64,000 nucleotides of DNA from Achromobacter mucicolens. Lineage in GTDB: Bacteria > Pseudomonadota > Gammaproteobacteria > Burkholderiales > Burkholderiaceae_B. Location of the stretch: the NCBI RefSeq assembly GCF_902859725.1, contig NZ_CADIJP010000018.1:1-64000 (forward strand), read 5' to 3'. The first letter of the stretch is position 1. Every line of letters starts with the position of its first letter. Below, one piece after another: positions 1 through 8,338 of this stretch. The position numbers and the translations under genes are program-made. Under the pieces are notes generated by a model. That model had not been told where the DNA came from, did no database searches, and worked only from the letters and a program-made list of their open reading frames with translations.

Positions 1-1650
1 ATTGCCGCCACGCGCGCCTGCCGGTTTGTTGCCGCCCGGCTTGCCGCCGCCCGGCTTGCCCCCGGACTTGCCACCGGGCCTGCGGCCCGCGCCAGCCGGC
101 GCTTCCGCCATGCCGCCAACCGCCGGGTTGACGCCTGCGACATTGCCGCCCACCGGGCTGCTGGCCATCGGGTTACCCGGGCCGGCGTTCGCCGCAGCGC
201 GAGGCCCGCGGGCATTGCCGCCGGAGCGTCCACCCGCCTTGCCACCCGACTTACCGCCCGCCTTGCCACCGGGCTTGCCGGCGCCAGCGGGCCGAGAACC
301 CGGTTTGCCCTTGCGATTGCCGAAGCCGCCCTCGCCCGAGAGCGGGTGGCCGTTGGCATAGCCGCCAGCAATCATCAGGCCGGTGCCGAACGGATCGGAC
401 GGACACGCCGCAGCCTGACCCGCGCTGCCCACACCGCCGCCCTGCAACTTGCCGCGACGCCCGATGCGGGCGCCATTCATGCCATTGCGGTCCAGCGTGC
501 CAAACCCCGGGGGCAGCGCGCTGTCATGCGATTGCGGCTGCTTGGAACGGCGGCGGTTGCCGGACGAATCGTCGTCTTCTCGCAACAACCCCAGTTGCAC
601 CATCAGCGCGGTCACGAGAGACGCATCCAGTTCGTCCCAGCGGCCACGGCGCAGCGTGCGCGGCAGCACCACATCGCCAAAACGCGTACGGATCAGGCGG
701 CTGACCGTGACGCCCACCGCTTCAAACATGCGGCGCACTTCCCGGTTGCGGCCTTCTTGCAGCGTGACGCGATACCAGCGGTTGCTGCCGTCTCCGCCCA
801 GATAATCCAGCGCGCCGAATGCGGCCAGACCGTCTTCGAGTTCGATGCCGTCCACCAGCGACTGGCGCTGCGCTTCGTCCATTTCGCCCAGGACACGGAC
901 CGCGTACTCGCGTTCCGTGCCATAACGGGGGTGCATGATCCGGTTGGCCATGTCGCCCGACGTCGTGAAGATGAGCAGGCCTTCGGTGTTCAAGTCCAGG
1001 CGGCCCACTGAGAGCCACTTGCCGGTGCGCAGCTTGGGCAAACGCGCAAACACGCTGGCACGGCCGCCGGGGTCGTCGTGGCTGACGATCTCGCCGGCGG
1101 GCTTGTGATACAGGATCACGCGCGGCGGCTTCTTGGTGTTGGCGCGCATGATGGGCTTGCCGTTGACGCGCACCTGGTCGTTGGGACCCACGCGCTGGCC
1201 GATATGCGCCGGCTCGCCGTTGACGGACACGCGGCCCGCCACGATCAGTTCTTCCATTTCGCGGCGCGAGCCGATACCGGCGTCGGCCAGCACCTTGTGC
1301 AGCTTGGGCATGACCGCTTCGCTGTTCAGGTACTTGCCCAGGCGCTGTTCCATGCGGTCAGCCGTATCCAGGTAGGACAGGGCCTGCTCAGCCTCCTGCT
1401 CGCCGCCACGGGCGTCCGCGGACTCGACCGGCGCAGCCGGCGCGGCAGCCTGGCCTTCGGCGGCGGGGGCCTGCTCGGCGGCGGCATCGCCACGACGGCG
1501 GCGGAACGGCGTCCTCAGCTTGCGTCCGCGGCCGCGGGCGCCGGCATCGCCTTCGGCGGCCGGTTCGCGCGCAGCGGAGGATTCCGGCGCGCCGGCAACG
1601 GCGTCATCCGAACGGGGGGTGTCGTCCTGTATTGCTGTATTCGTTGTCAC
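1..1650 (-). CDS. rluB: 23S rRNA pseudouridine synthase RluB-like, 3' end cut by window edge
   Basis: RsuA/RluB-family enzymes isomerise a uridine in 23S rRNA. The start is taken as GTG at 1650, with GGAG eight bases upstream and only 17 bases after the scpB stop, so the two genes look like one operon. Residues 1-110 are a charged, disordered leader. An S4 RNA-binding domain begins near residue 114 ([18 protein letters not shown]). The catalytic loop GRLDLNTEG carries the active-site Asp near residue 219. After the catalytic domain comes a long Gly/Lys/Pro-rich tail with repeated PGGK and SGGK units that is still open at base 1. At least 550 codons are present, roughly twice a minimal RluB. 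The family is clear; RluB rather than a sister enzyme is inferred from the scpB neighbour. Confidence 0.9.
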   Translation of the reverse strand, partial: MTTNTAIQDDTPRSDDAVAGAPESSAAREPAAEGDAGARGRGRKLRTPFRRRRGDAAAEQAPAAEGQAAAPAAPVESADARGGEQEAEQALSYLDTADRMEQRLGKYLNSEAVMPKLHKVLADAGIGSRREMEELIVAGRVSVNGEPAHIGQRVGPNDQVRVNGKPIMRANTKKPPRVILYHKPAGEIVSHDDPGGRASVFARLPKLRTGKWLSVGRLDLNTEGLLIFTTSGDMANRIMHPRYGTEREYAVRVLGEMDEAQRQSLVDGIELEDGLAAFGALDYLGGDGSNRWYRVTLQEGRNREVRRMFEAVGVTVSRLIRTRFGDVVLPRTLRRGRWDELDASLVTALMVQLGLLREDDDSSGNRRRSKQPQSHDSALPPGFGTLDRNGMNGARIGRRGKLQGGGVGSAGQAAACPSDPFGTGLMIAGGYANGHPLSGEGGFGNRKGKPGSRPAGAGKPGGKAGGKSGGKAGGRSGGNARGPRAAANAGPGNPMASSPVGGNVAGVNPAVGGMAEAPAGAGRRPGGKSGGKPGGGKPGGNKPAGARGGN

Positions 1651-1667
1651 TGGGACAGCTCCGAATT

Positions 1668-2900
1668 TCAAACTTGGGTAGGCCTGCCGGGAGCAGGCTC
1701 GTCATCATCTGGGGACGCCGAATTCCGTCCAGACCCGGACCGTTCGGGGTCCGCCTCTTCCGGCGCCGCGTCGGCGGCATCGGCGTCGGGCTGAACAGCC
1801 CCGCCAAGACCATGAACGGGCTCACGCCTGGCGTCGCCAGGGGCCTCGGCATCGGTCTTGTCAGTCGGGTCAGTCGGTTCCGCGTGTTTTGCGTTCTCGA
1901 CTCTTTCCTTTGCAGCACCGGCCTCGGAGGCATCGGCGGCCATATCGGAAATGTCGTTGCCAGCCCTGTCGTCGGGAAGATCGGACGAGAGCGGCGTATT
2001 GGACAAGCCTTCGGCTTGCTCCCGGACGGTGGATTCGTCGGCGGGATCCGCGCCTTCTTCTGTGCGCGAAAGCTGGGATTCTACGCTATCGATGGCCGCT
2101 ATGGGGACCTCGTCTTCCGAAACAGACAATTCCGCAACGGGGAAGTTCTCGCGGTTTTGTTCGTCGAGGCCAGCCAGGGGCAGATTTTCGCCTTCGGGCG
2201 CCGCCTGGTCCGGCTCAACATCCGAGCCCGGCTCTGCGCCATCGGCGCCGGGCGTGGCGCCTTCGTGGGCAGCCTCGCCCGCTGGCGCGGCGCCCTCGCC
2301 TTCGGCCTGTTCCGGCCCCTCGCCCAGCACCTGCTGCACTTCGCCCAGATCCAGCCCGGCGAGTGCGGCGGCCGCGTGCGCGGTTTCGAGCGGCGGCAGC
2401 TCGTCCAGCGCGCGCAGTCCCAGATCGTCCAGGAACTGACGCGTGGTGCCGAACAGCGCGGGGCGTCCCGGCGCGTCACGATGGCCGATCACCTCGATCC
2501 AGCCACGGTCTTCGAGGGCCTTGACGATCTGCGACGACACCGTCACGCCCCGGATGTCTTCGATATCCCCGCGCGTCACGGGTTGGCGCCAAGCCACGAT
2601 GGCCAGTGTTTCCATCACGGCGCGGGAATATTTAGGCGGTTTTTCCGGGCTTAGACGCTCCAGATAGCGCTGCATGCTGGGGCGGCTCTGGAAACGCCAG
2701 CCGGAGGCAAGCTGCACAAGTTCCAACCCGCCGTCGGCCCAGTTGGCCTGCAAGGTCTCCAGCAGCCGGCGCACGGCACTGTTGTCGAATTGTTCATCAT
2801 CCCCGAACAGCTTGCGCATATCGGAAATCTGCATCGGCTGCACCGCGCACAGCAGCGCGGTTTCCAGCACGAGTATTGCCTCGCTATCGTTCATCGACAT
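1668..2900 (-). CDS. scpB: Segregation and condensation protein B (ScpB) with long acidic tail
   Basis: ScpB is the winged-helix (kite) partner of the SMC-ScpA condensin and works on chromosome segregation in the nucleoid. The first 185 or so residues match the family ([11 protein letters not shown], then [18 protein letters not shown] and the [12 protein letters not shown] region). The remaining ~220 residues are an Asp/Glu/Ala-rich low-complexity extension, so the 410-residue protein is about twice the usual ScpB length. The start is ATG at 2900; a second ATG lies two codons in. It sits directly upstream of rluB, a common pairing. scpA is not adjacent: upstream lies tRNA-fMet on the other strand. 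Confidence 0.93.
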   Translation of the reverse strand: MSMNDSEAILVLETALLCAVQPMQISDMRKLFGDDEQFDNSAVRRLLETLQANWADGGLELVQLASGWRFQSRPSMQRYLERLSPEKPPKYSRAVMETLAIVAWRQPVTRGDIEDIRGVTVSSQIVKALEDRGWIEVIGHRDAPGRPALFGTTRQFLDDLGLRALDELPPLETAHAAAALAGLDLGEVQQVLGEGPEQAEGEGAAPAGEAAHEGATPGADGAEPGSDVEPDQAAPEGENLPLAGLDEQNRENFPVAELSVSEDEVPIAAIDSVESQLSRTEEGADPADESTVREQAEGLSNTPLSSDLPDDRAGNDISDMAADASEAGAAKERVENAKHAEPTDPTDKTDAEAPGDARREPVHGLGGAVQPDADAADAAPEEADPERSGSGRNSASPDDDEPAPGRPTQV

Positions 2901-2922
2901 CCAAATTCAAAAAGGGGCTAAC

Positions 2923-2951
2923 TTGCGCTTGGTTTGAAATAAGGTTAATAT
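2923..2951 (+). promoter_or_regulatory. Sigma-70-type promoter of tRNA-fMet
   Basis: TTGCGC (-35, 2923-2928) and TAATAT (-10, 2946-2951) are separated by exactly 17 bases and end 12 bases before the mature tRNA, which fits a stable-RNA promoter. Assigned by eye. Confidence 0.75.
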
Positions 2952-2963
2952 TCTTTTCTCAGA

Positions 2964-3040
<77 letters not shown>

Positions 3041-3048
3041 ATTTGATG

Positions 3049-3075
3049 AAGGCTCGGCATTCGCCGGGCCTTTTT
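3049..3075 (+). terminator. Intrinsic terminator after tRNA-fMet
   Basis: An AGGCtCGGC/GCCGgGCCT hairpin with a short ATTC loop is followed by five T residues, starting about nine bases after the tRNA CCA. Confidence 0.8.
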
Positions 3076-3684
3076 CATTTGCGCCGCCGAATTGAATGCG
3101 CGAGAAACCGGCATTCGGATCGCGACTAAATCCGCGGCAGCAGGCATCTTCGCGCGCAAACACCCGGGCCGCCGCATGAGCGGCGGCGCAACAATCGATG
3201 TTGGCTTGCGAAATTGTCACTGGGTTCCTGTTTACCGCCGCGCCCCGGCCTCTTGGCGCGGCCCCGCGCAAGACCGCCGCGCCGGCGCCAATAAGGCGGA
3301 ATGCCTACCGCTGCTGCGCAGCAGCGGCAAACGTCTGAACAAAATCCGGTCTGAGCAAAATCTGGAAAAGCTGGCGCCAGCTATGCCGACGCCGGTCGCC
3401 AAAATGGCTGCGGAACGCGCCGGAACCACCGGCACCAAGCGTTATCCGCGAAAGTATTGATAGCAAAGACTAGAACCAATAGGCATCGGCCACAGCCGCG
3501 CGACGCAATAGCGCCGCTGCCAGACAGACACGCCCACTGGCACACCCCCATGCGCAAACCGAGCCGTGCTGCGGACTGCGCCGGCCTGCCACCAGGCCGG
3601 AATGATTCTTAGGTTTTTTAAGGTCAAATGCCGGCAAATTATACCGCCATATATTGCGCTCTCAAGCTGCGGCGCAACCGGAGC
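3076..3684. other. Gene-free stretch of about 600 bases with palindromes
   Basis: No convincing gene is seen on either strand. The open frames here begin at TTG without a ribosome binding site and resemble no family I know. The stretch holds an 8-bp-arm hairpin at 3168-3187 (GCCGCCGC/GCGGCGGC) and the 20-bp perfect palindrome at 3308-3327. It follows the 3' end of a tRNA gene, a common integration target, but no integrase or att duplication is seen. Confidence 0.5.
3308..3327. repeat. Perfect 20-bp palindrome
   Basis: CCGCTGCTGCGCAGCAGCGG is its own reverse complement over all 20 bases. It has no T tract, so it is not an obvious terminator. Its role is unknown. Confidence 0.8.
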
Positions 3685-4590
3685 CTAGACTGCCGGCCTG
3701 TCCCACGGCGCAGATCCCAGCCGCTCGGCAAGATAATCCAGCATCGAGCGCAAAATCAGCGGCATTTGCCGGCGCGACGCATAAACGCCATAAATGCCAA
3801 GCTCCTGAGGCTTGCACTCGCGCAGAATGACCTGCAGCTTGCCGGACGCAATGTATTCGGCCGCGTAATAGGTGGGCAACATGGCGATGCCCACCCCCTC
3901 CACCGCAGCGGACGACAACACGGACACTTCATTGGCGCTGATGTTGCCGCCGACCGGCACATCGACCGGCTCGCCGTCGCGTTCGAAACGCCAGAGGCTT
4001 TTACCGAAATAGGAATGCGTCAGGCAGTTGCGCAATGACAGATCTTCGATGCGCGCCGGCACACCTTCGCGCGCCAGATATTCCGGGGATGCGCAAACCA
4101 CCGAGCGGCACACCGCCAGCTTGCGCGCGATCAGGTTGGGATCGAGGTCGTTGGTGATCCGCACGGCAAGATCCACGCGCTCTTCCACCAGATTGACCGC
4201 CCGCTCCACCAGCATCAGGTCGACCGACGTGCCGGGGTGCCGCTTGACGTAGTCGGTGACAGCCGGCGCCAGGTGACGGGCGCCAAAGGACATGCTTGTG
4301 GTGATGCGCAGCAGACCGCGCGGTGTGTCTTCGGGGGTGGCGACGGCGCTATGCAGGTCGCCGACCATATCCAGCATCTGGCGGCAGCGCGGCAGCGTTT
4401 CGGCGCCGGCCGGCGTCAGACTCAGGCGCCGCGTGGTGCGATGCAGAAGCCGCACGCCGACCCATTGCTCCATCTCGGCCAGGTAGCGAGACACCATGGC
4501 CCGCGACATGTCCAGATGGACGGCGGCCGCCGACAGGCTGCCCCGGTCGGCAACCTCGACGAACACCTGCATGGCTTTCAGTCGATCCAT
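3685..4590 (-). CDS. LysR-family transcriptional regulator
   Basis: A 301-residue protein of normal LysR length. The N-terminal winged helix-turn-helix spans residues 1-60 (MDRLKAMQVFVEVADRGSLS, then SRAMVSRYLAEME and the RLLHRTTRRLSLT wing). A periplasmic-binding-like effector domain fills the rest (LLRITTSMSFG onward). It belongs to the large CrgA/DmlR-like subgroup whose effectors cannot be read from sequence. The next gene on the same strand, the CobW-type GTPase, lies upstream of it with a 100-base gap. No divergent target gene is adjacent, so the regulon is unknown. Confidence 0.9.
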   Translation of the reverse strand: MDRLKAMQVFVEVADRGSLSAAAVHLDMSRAMVSRYLAEMEQWVGVRLLHRTTRRLSLTPAGAETLPRCRQMLDMVGDLHSAVATPEDTPRGLLRITTSMSFGARHLAPAVTDYVKRHPGTSVDLMLVERAVNLVEERVDLAVRITNDLDPNLIARKLAVCRSVVCASPEYLAREGVPARIEDLSLRNCLTHSYFGKSLWRFERDGEPVDVPVGGNISANEVSVLSSAAVEGVGIAMLPTYYAAEYIASGKLQVILRECKPQELGIYGVYASRRQMPLILRSMLDYLAERLGSAPWDRPAV

Positions 4591-4691
4591 CTTCGTCTCG
4601 GCACGGGCATCAGACCGTACCGGTTATACCGTATTTCCGCGCCGCATCCGCAACGGAATATCGATCAATGAAACGGGGTCCTTCGAAAGGA

Positions 4692-5693
4692 TCAGGCCGC
4701 TGGCTGACCCAGCGCCTCGCGCACGGCCCCGGCCACTTCTGTTTCCGACATGCCACGCACAATGAGCACCAGCCGCGACGCGCGCGATTCGTCCGGCCAC
4801 GCGCGCAAGGCCTGCAGCGGGTACAACTCGCCATGAACGCCATGCACCTCGCAGGGCATCGAATCGCCCTCGAAGCAGATCAGCCCCTTCATCCTGAGCA
4901 AGCCCTGCCCGTAGCGCTCCTGGATACGGGCCATGCCTGCCAGAAACGCTGCCCGCCCGACGGGCGCCTGCAACGTGATCGACACACTGCCCACGCCCGC
5001 ATGCCGAGCGCCCGGAGGCGTGGAAAAGGCCGCAAGCCAATTGGCGGCAATCACGCCATCCTGCCGCGCAAAAAGATCCGGCGCCTCGCGCAGCATGAGC
5101 GCAAGCGGCTCATCCGGGCGCTGCACGCAGCGCCGCGCGCCGGGATTGACGGCAGCAATAGCCCGCTCGACCTGCCGCACTTGCGCCTGATCGGTCAGGT
5201 CGGACTTGCTGACGACGACCGTGTCGGCGAGCGCCAGCTGCCGGGCCGCCTCGGGCTGCGTCTGCAACTGCCCGGCGCCATGCGTCGCCGACACCACCAC
5301 GATCGCGCCCCGGTACACGTAGCGTTCGGCCAGAAACCGTTCATGCTTGAGCGTGAAGAGAATGGGCGCCGGATCCGCGAGGCCGCTGGTTTCGATGATG
5401 ACGTGCCGAAACGGCTTGATCTTGCGCCCGAGCGCCGACATGAACAGATCGCGCAAGGTGTCGACCACCGAGCCGCTTACGACGCAGCACAGGCAGCCAC
5501 CCTCGACCAACACGACATTGTCCGGGGCGAGCCGGACCAGATGATGATCAACCCCGATATCGCCGTATTCATTGACGATGACCACCGCGCCGGCATAGGC
5601 GGGCTCTTGCAGCAGGCGATTGAGCAGCGACGTCTTTCCGCTGCCCAGAAAGCCGGACACCACGGTCACGCCAACGCGCTTGTCGTCACTCAT
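4692..5693 (-). CDS. COG0523/CobW (G3E) family GTPase, probable metallochaperone
   Basis: A 333-residue GTPase of the G3E family, which inserts or delivers metals, often Zn. The P-loop GFLGSGKT lies near residues 14-21, the metal motif GGCLCC with three Cys near 65-70, the ETSGLADP switch region follows, and VSKSDL is the specificity loop. The C-terminal CobW_C domain is present. ATG 5693 (MSDDKRVG) is preferred because the longer frame opens with TTG at 5738. No cobalamin, nitrile hydratase or obvious zinc-starvation gene is adjacent, so the client is unknown. I saw no convincing Zur box. Confidence 0.88.
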   Translation of the reverse strand: MSDDKRVGVTVVSGFLGSGKTSLLNRLLQEPAYAGAVVIVNEYGDIGVDHHLVRLAPDNVVLVEGGCLCCVVSGSVVDTLRDLFMSALGRKIKPFRHVIIETSGLADPAPILFTLKHERFLAERYVYRGAIVVVSATHGAGQLQTQPEAARQLALADTVVVSKSDLTDQAQVRQVERAIAAVNPGARRCVQRPDEPLALMLREAPDLFARQDGVIAANWLAAFSTPPGARHAGVGSVSITLQAPVGRAAFLAGMARIQERYGQGLLRMKGLICFEGDSMPCEVHGVHGELYPLQALRAWPDESRASRLVLIVRGMSETEVAGAVREALGQPAA

Positions 5694-5744
5694 GCCGATT
5701 CGACCCTTTGATGGACGCGCAATGGCTGCGCGCCGCAAAAACCA

Positions 5745-5776
5745 AAAGGGCCGCTCACTTGCGTGAGCGGCCCAAA
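5745..5776 (-). terminator. Terminator downstream of tRNA-Asn
   Basis: The 11-bp stem GGGCCGCTCAC/GTGAGCGGCCC with loop TTGC (5748-5773) is followed on the minus strand by TTTTGG. It sits between tRNA-Asn and the CobW gene. Confidence 0.75.
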
Positions 5777-5784
5777 ATTTCTTT

Positions 5785-5860
5785 TGGCTCCCCGAGCTGG
5801 GCTCGAACCAGCGACCTGCGGATTAACAGTCCGTCGCTCTACCGACTGAGCTATCGGGGA
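5785..5860 (-). tRNA. tRNA-Asn (GTT)
   Basis: A 76-nt cloverleaf with encoded CCA. The acceptor TCCCCGA pairs with TCGGGGA, the D arm reads AGCTCAGTCGGTAGAGC, the anticodon loop CTGTTAA places GTT at 5825-5827, and the T arm contains GGTTCGAGCC. It has its own promoter and terminator. Confidence 0.97.
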
Positions 5861-5875
5861 TCTGCCAAGACCGAA

Positions 5876-5904
5876 ATTATGAACTAAAAATTCATCGCGT
5901 GCAA
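5876..5904 (-). promoter_or_regulatory. Sigma-70-type promoter of tRNA-Asn
   Basis: On the minus strand TTGCAC (-35, 5904-5899) and CATAAT (-10, 5881-5876) are spaced by exactly 17 bases, ending 15 bases before the tRNA. Confidence 0.75.
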
Positions 5905-5959
5905 ATGCCATCTTTTTCCGGATTTTTTTCACTGCTTGTTTCCCATCGCGAAAAAACTC

Positions 5960-5968
5960 TGATATGAT
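5960..5968 (+). promoter_or_regulatory. Extended -10 promoter, probably for tRNA-Thr
   Basis: TGATATGAT is a good extended -10 element. No strong -35 is visible. The tRNA begins about 107 bases downstream, so a leader of about 100 nt would have to be processed off. Confidence 0.45.
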
Positions 5969-6075
5969 TTCGGTCTTTCCAGATCGGGCCCCAAAAAAGG
6001 CAGCGAACGGGAAAGAAAAAAGATGTTTTGCTTAGCGCTTTCCGGCCTGGTCCAGAAACAAAAGCAAATGGTCTT

Positions 6076-6151
6076 GCCGGCATAGCTCAGTTGGTAGAGC
6101 AGCGCATTCGTAATGCGAAGGTCGTAGGTTCGACTCCTATTGCCGGCACCA
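6076..6151 (+). tRNA. tRNA-Thr (CGT)
   Basis: A 76-nt cloverleaf with encoded CCA. Acceptor GCCGGCA pairs with TGCCGGC, the D arm reads AGCTCAGTTGGTAGAGC, and anticodon CGT is at 6109-6111. The T arm contains GGTTCGACTCC. Confidence 0.97.
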
Positions 6152-6160
6152 GATTTCCAA

Positions 6161-6187
6161 AAAGCAGCCCTCTCGGGCTGCTTTTTT
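6161..6187 (+). terminator. Intrinsic terminator after tRNA-Thr
   Basis: AGCAGCCC/GGGCTGCT hairpin with loop TCTC followed by a T6 tract, about ten bases after the tRNA. Confidence 0.9.
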
Positions 6188-6290
6188 CATTTCCGCCCCC
6201 TATCCTCGTCCCGCCCACCCCGCCCCAGCTGGGAACTCGAGCTGATCGCCGCGCGTCCAACCCCCTTGGACCACCCCAGCGGAAAAAACC

Positions 6291-6950
6291 ATGCGCATTC
6301 TTCTCGTGGAAGACGACATGATGATCGGCGAAAGCGTGCTGGACTGCCTGCGCGCGGAACACTACGCCGTTGATTGGGTCCGGGACGGCAGCGCGGCGGA
6401 CTCGGCGCTGCGCACCGACCCTTACGACCTTGTCCTGCTCGACCTGGGCCTGCCCAAGCGCGACGGGCTGAGCTTGCTGCGCGACATGCGCACGCGCAAG
6501 GACCGCACGCCGGTGCTCATCGCCACCGCGCGCGATGCGGTCAGCGACCGTATCGCGGGACTGGACGCCGGCGCCGACGACTACATCGTCAAGCCCTACG
6601 ACGTGGACGAACTGCTGGCTCGCATGCGGGCACTGATCCGCCGCAGCGCGGGCCGGGCCGAACCCATCTTCGAACACGAAGGCATCACCATCGACCCGCA
6701 ATCCCATGCCGCCATGGTCGACGGCTCGCCGGTCACGCTGACCGCCCGCGAATGGGCGGTGCTGGAACCCCTGATCGCCCGGCCCGGCATGATCTTCTCC
6801 CGCGCCCAGCTCGAAGAAAAACTCTACAGCTGGAAGGACAGCATCAGCAGCAATGCCGTTGAGGTTTATATTCATGGCCTGCGCAAGAAACTGGGTCCGA
6901 ACCTGATCCAGAACGTCAGAGGCGTCGGCTATGTCATCCCCAAAACATGA
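6291..6950 (+). CDS. OmpR-family response regulator
   Basis: A 219-residue two-domain regulator. The receiver domain (1-115) has the acidic pair VEDD (E7, D8 and D9), phosphoacceptor Asp51 in LLDLGLP and Lys101 in VKPYD. The C-terminal winged helix carries LTAREWAVLEPLI and ends in the recognition region VEVYIHGLRKKLG. The overall style resembles QseB/TctD regulators. The following kinase gene overlaps it by four bases (ATGA), so the pair is translationally coupled. The DegP-type protease gene downstream is a plausible target or operon member. Confidence 0.93.
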   Translation: MRILLVEDDMMIGESVLDCLRAEHYAVDWVRDGSAADSALRTDPYDLVLLDLGLPKRDGLSLLRDMRTRKDRTPVLIATARDAVSDRIAGLDAGADDYIVKPYDVDELLARMRALIRRSAGRAEPIFEHEGITIDPQSHAAMVDGSPVTLTAREWAVLEPLIARPGMIFSRAQLEEKLYSWKDSISSNAVEVYIHGLRKKLGPNLIQNVRGVGYVIPKT

Positions 6951-8275
6951 GCATTCCGCTTAGCTACTCGCTGAGAGCCAGGCTGCTTTTCTTTCTGCTG
7001 GCCGCCATCGCGGTCGGCGCGCTGGTGCAAGGCGCAATCGCCTACCGCAGCACCTTGGCGCAAGCTGACGACATCTTCGATTCGCTGCTGCAGCGCACCG
7101 CCCTGTCGCTGGGCACCGGCGACGGCTTGCTCAGCACGGGCCCGACGCACGCGCGCGGGGCGGGTTCGCCGGTTGCCGACGATCTCATCATCCAGATCTG
7201 GACGCCGGACGGCCTGCGGGTCTTCAATTCGCGCTCCCGCCTGCGCCTGCCCAGCCAGATCGTGCTGGGGTTTTCGGATGCCAAACTTGAGGGCGAGACC
7301 TACCGCGTGTATTCGCTGGCCACGCCTTTCCAGGTGATCCAGGTGGCGCAGGATATGCGCGTGCGCAAGAACATGGCCAGCGCGCTTGCCCTGCGCACCG
7401 TCGCGCCGATCGCCGCGGCCGCGCCGCTGCTGATGCTGATCATCTGGTGCGTCGTGAGCTGGTCGCTGCGGCCGGTCAAGCGCGCCCGCGCGCAAGTGGC
7501 CGCGCGCCAGCCCGAAGACCTGTCGCCCGTGAGCGTGCGGGGGCTGCCCGATGAAATCCGCCCGCTGGTGCAGGAACTGAACCTGCTGCTCGAACGCATG
7601 CGCGGCGCGTTTGCCCAACAGAAGCAATTCGTGGGCGACGCGGCGCACGAACTGCGCTCGCCATTGGCGGCCTTGCGCCTGCAGATGCAGGCGCTGCAGC
7701 GCGCAACTGACCCCGAGGCCCGCCAGCTTGCCGAACAGCGCCTGGCCGCGGGCATCGATCGCGCCACGCGGCTGGTCGAGCAATTGCTGTCGATGGCGCG
7801 CCAGGAAGGCGCGCAGGCTCAGACGCCGCTTGCGCCCGTGGACCTGGCCGACGTGCTGCGCCAGTCCGTATCCGAGACGCTGCCACAGGCGAACGCCAAA
7901 TCCATCGACATTGCGCTGGACGGCGAGACGCAGGCGCAGGTGCGCGGCAATCGCGATGCGCTGGTGCTGCTGGCGCGCAATCTGCTGGACAACGCGATCA
8001 AGCACTCGCCTGCCGGCGAGCGCATCGGCATCCGCCTTGACCGCACGCCGGACCGGGTCTCGCTGCTGATCGACGATGCGGGACCGGGCATCCCCGTCCA
8101 CGAGCGCGAGCGCGTGTTCGACCGCTTCTATCGCGCCGAAGGCAACACCACGCATGGCAGCGGGCTGGGGCTAGCCATCGCGCGCACCATCGCCGACCGC
8201 CACGGCGCCACCATCACTTTGGAAGATCCGCCGGGTGGCCAGGGCCTGCGTGCGCGCGTGGATTTTCCTGCTTAA
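6947..8275 (+). CDS. Sensor histidine kinase of the coupled two-component system
   Basis: A 442-residue membrane kinase. TM1 is near residues 12-33, a periplasmic sensor of about 110 residues follows (resembling the 2CSK_N/TctE type), and TM2 is near 153-175. The dimerisation/phosphoacceptor helix has His234 in GDAAHELRSPLAAL. The ATPase domain shows the N box ARNLLDNAIKHSP, the DDAGPGIP box and the GSGLGLAIAR box. The start overlaps the regulator stop. The ligand is unknown. The neighbouring envelope protease makes an envelope-stress role reasonable, but this is inference. Confidence 0.93.
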   Translation: MSIPLSYSLRARLLFFLLAAIAVGALVQGAIAYRSTLAQADDIFDSLLQRTALSLGTGDGLLSTGPTHARGAGSPVADDLIIQIWTPDGLRVFNSRSRLRLPSQIVLGFSDAKLEGETYRVYSLATPFQVIQVAQDMRVRKNMASALALRTVAPIAAAAPLLMLIIWCVVSWSLRPVKRARAQVAARQPEDLSPVSVRGLPDEIRPLVQELNLLLERMRGAFAQQKQFVGDAAHELRSPLAALRLQMQALQRATDPEARQLAEQRLAAGIDRATRLVEQLLSMARQEGAQAQTPLAPVDLADVLRQSVSETLPQANAKSIDIALDGETQAQVRGNRDALVLLARNLLDNAIKHSPAGERIGIRLDRTPDRVSLLIDDAGPGIPVHERERVFDRFYRAEGNTTHGSGLGLAIARTIADRHGATITLEDPPGGQGLRARVDFPA

Positions 8276-8338
8276 GTTTCCCCTAAGTGTCGAGCCTGAA
8301 GATAGCGCCATGTCCCCAACATGATCGCAGGAGCCGAC

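Noticed and set aside
3092-3460. A 122-codon plus-strand ORF after tRNA-fMet
   Set aside because: TTG start, no ribosome binding site, composition unlike neighbours and no domain recognised.
3442-3627. A 61-codon minus-strand ORF upstream of the LysR gene
   Set aside because: It begins at TTG without a ribosome binding site and has no recognisable similarity or operon partner.
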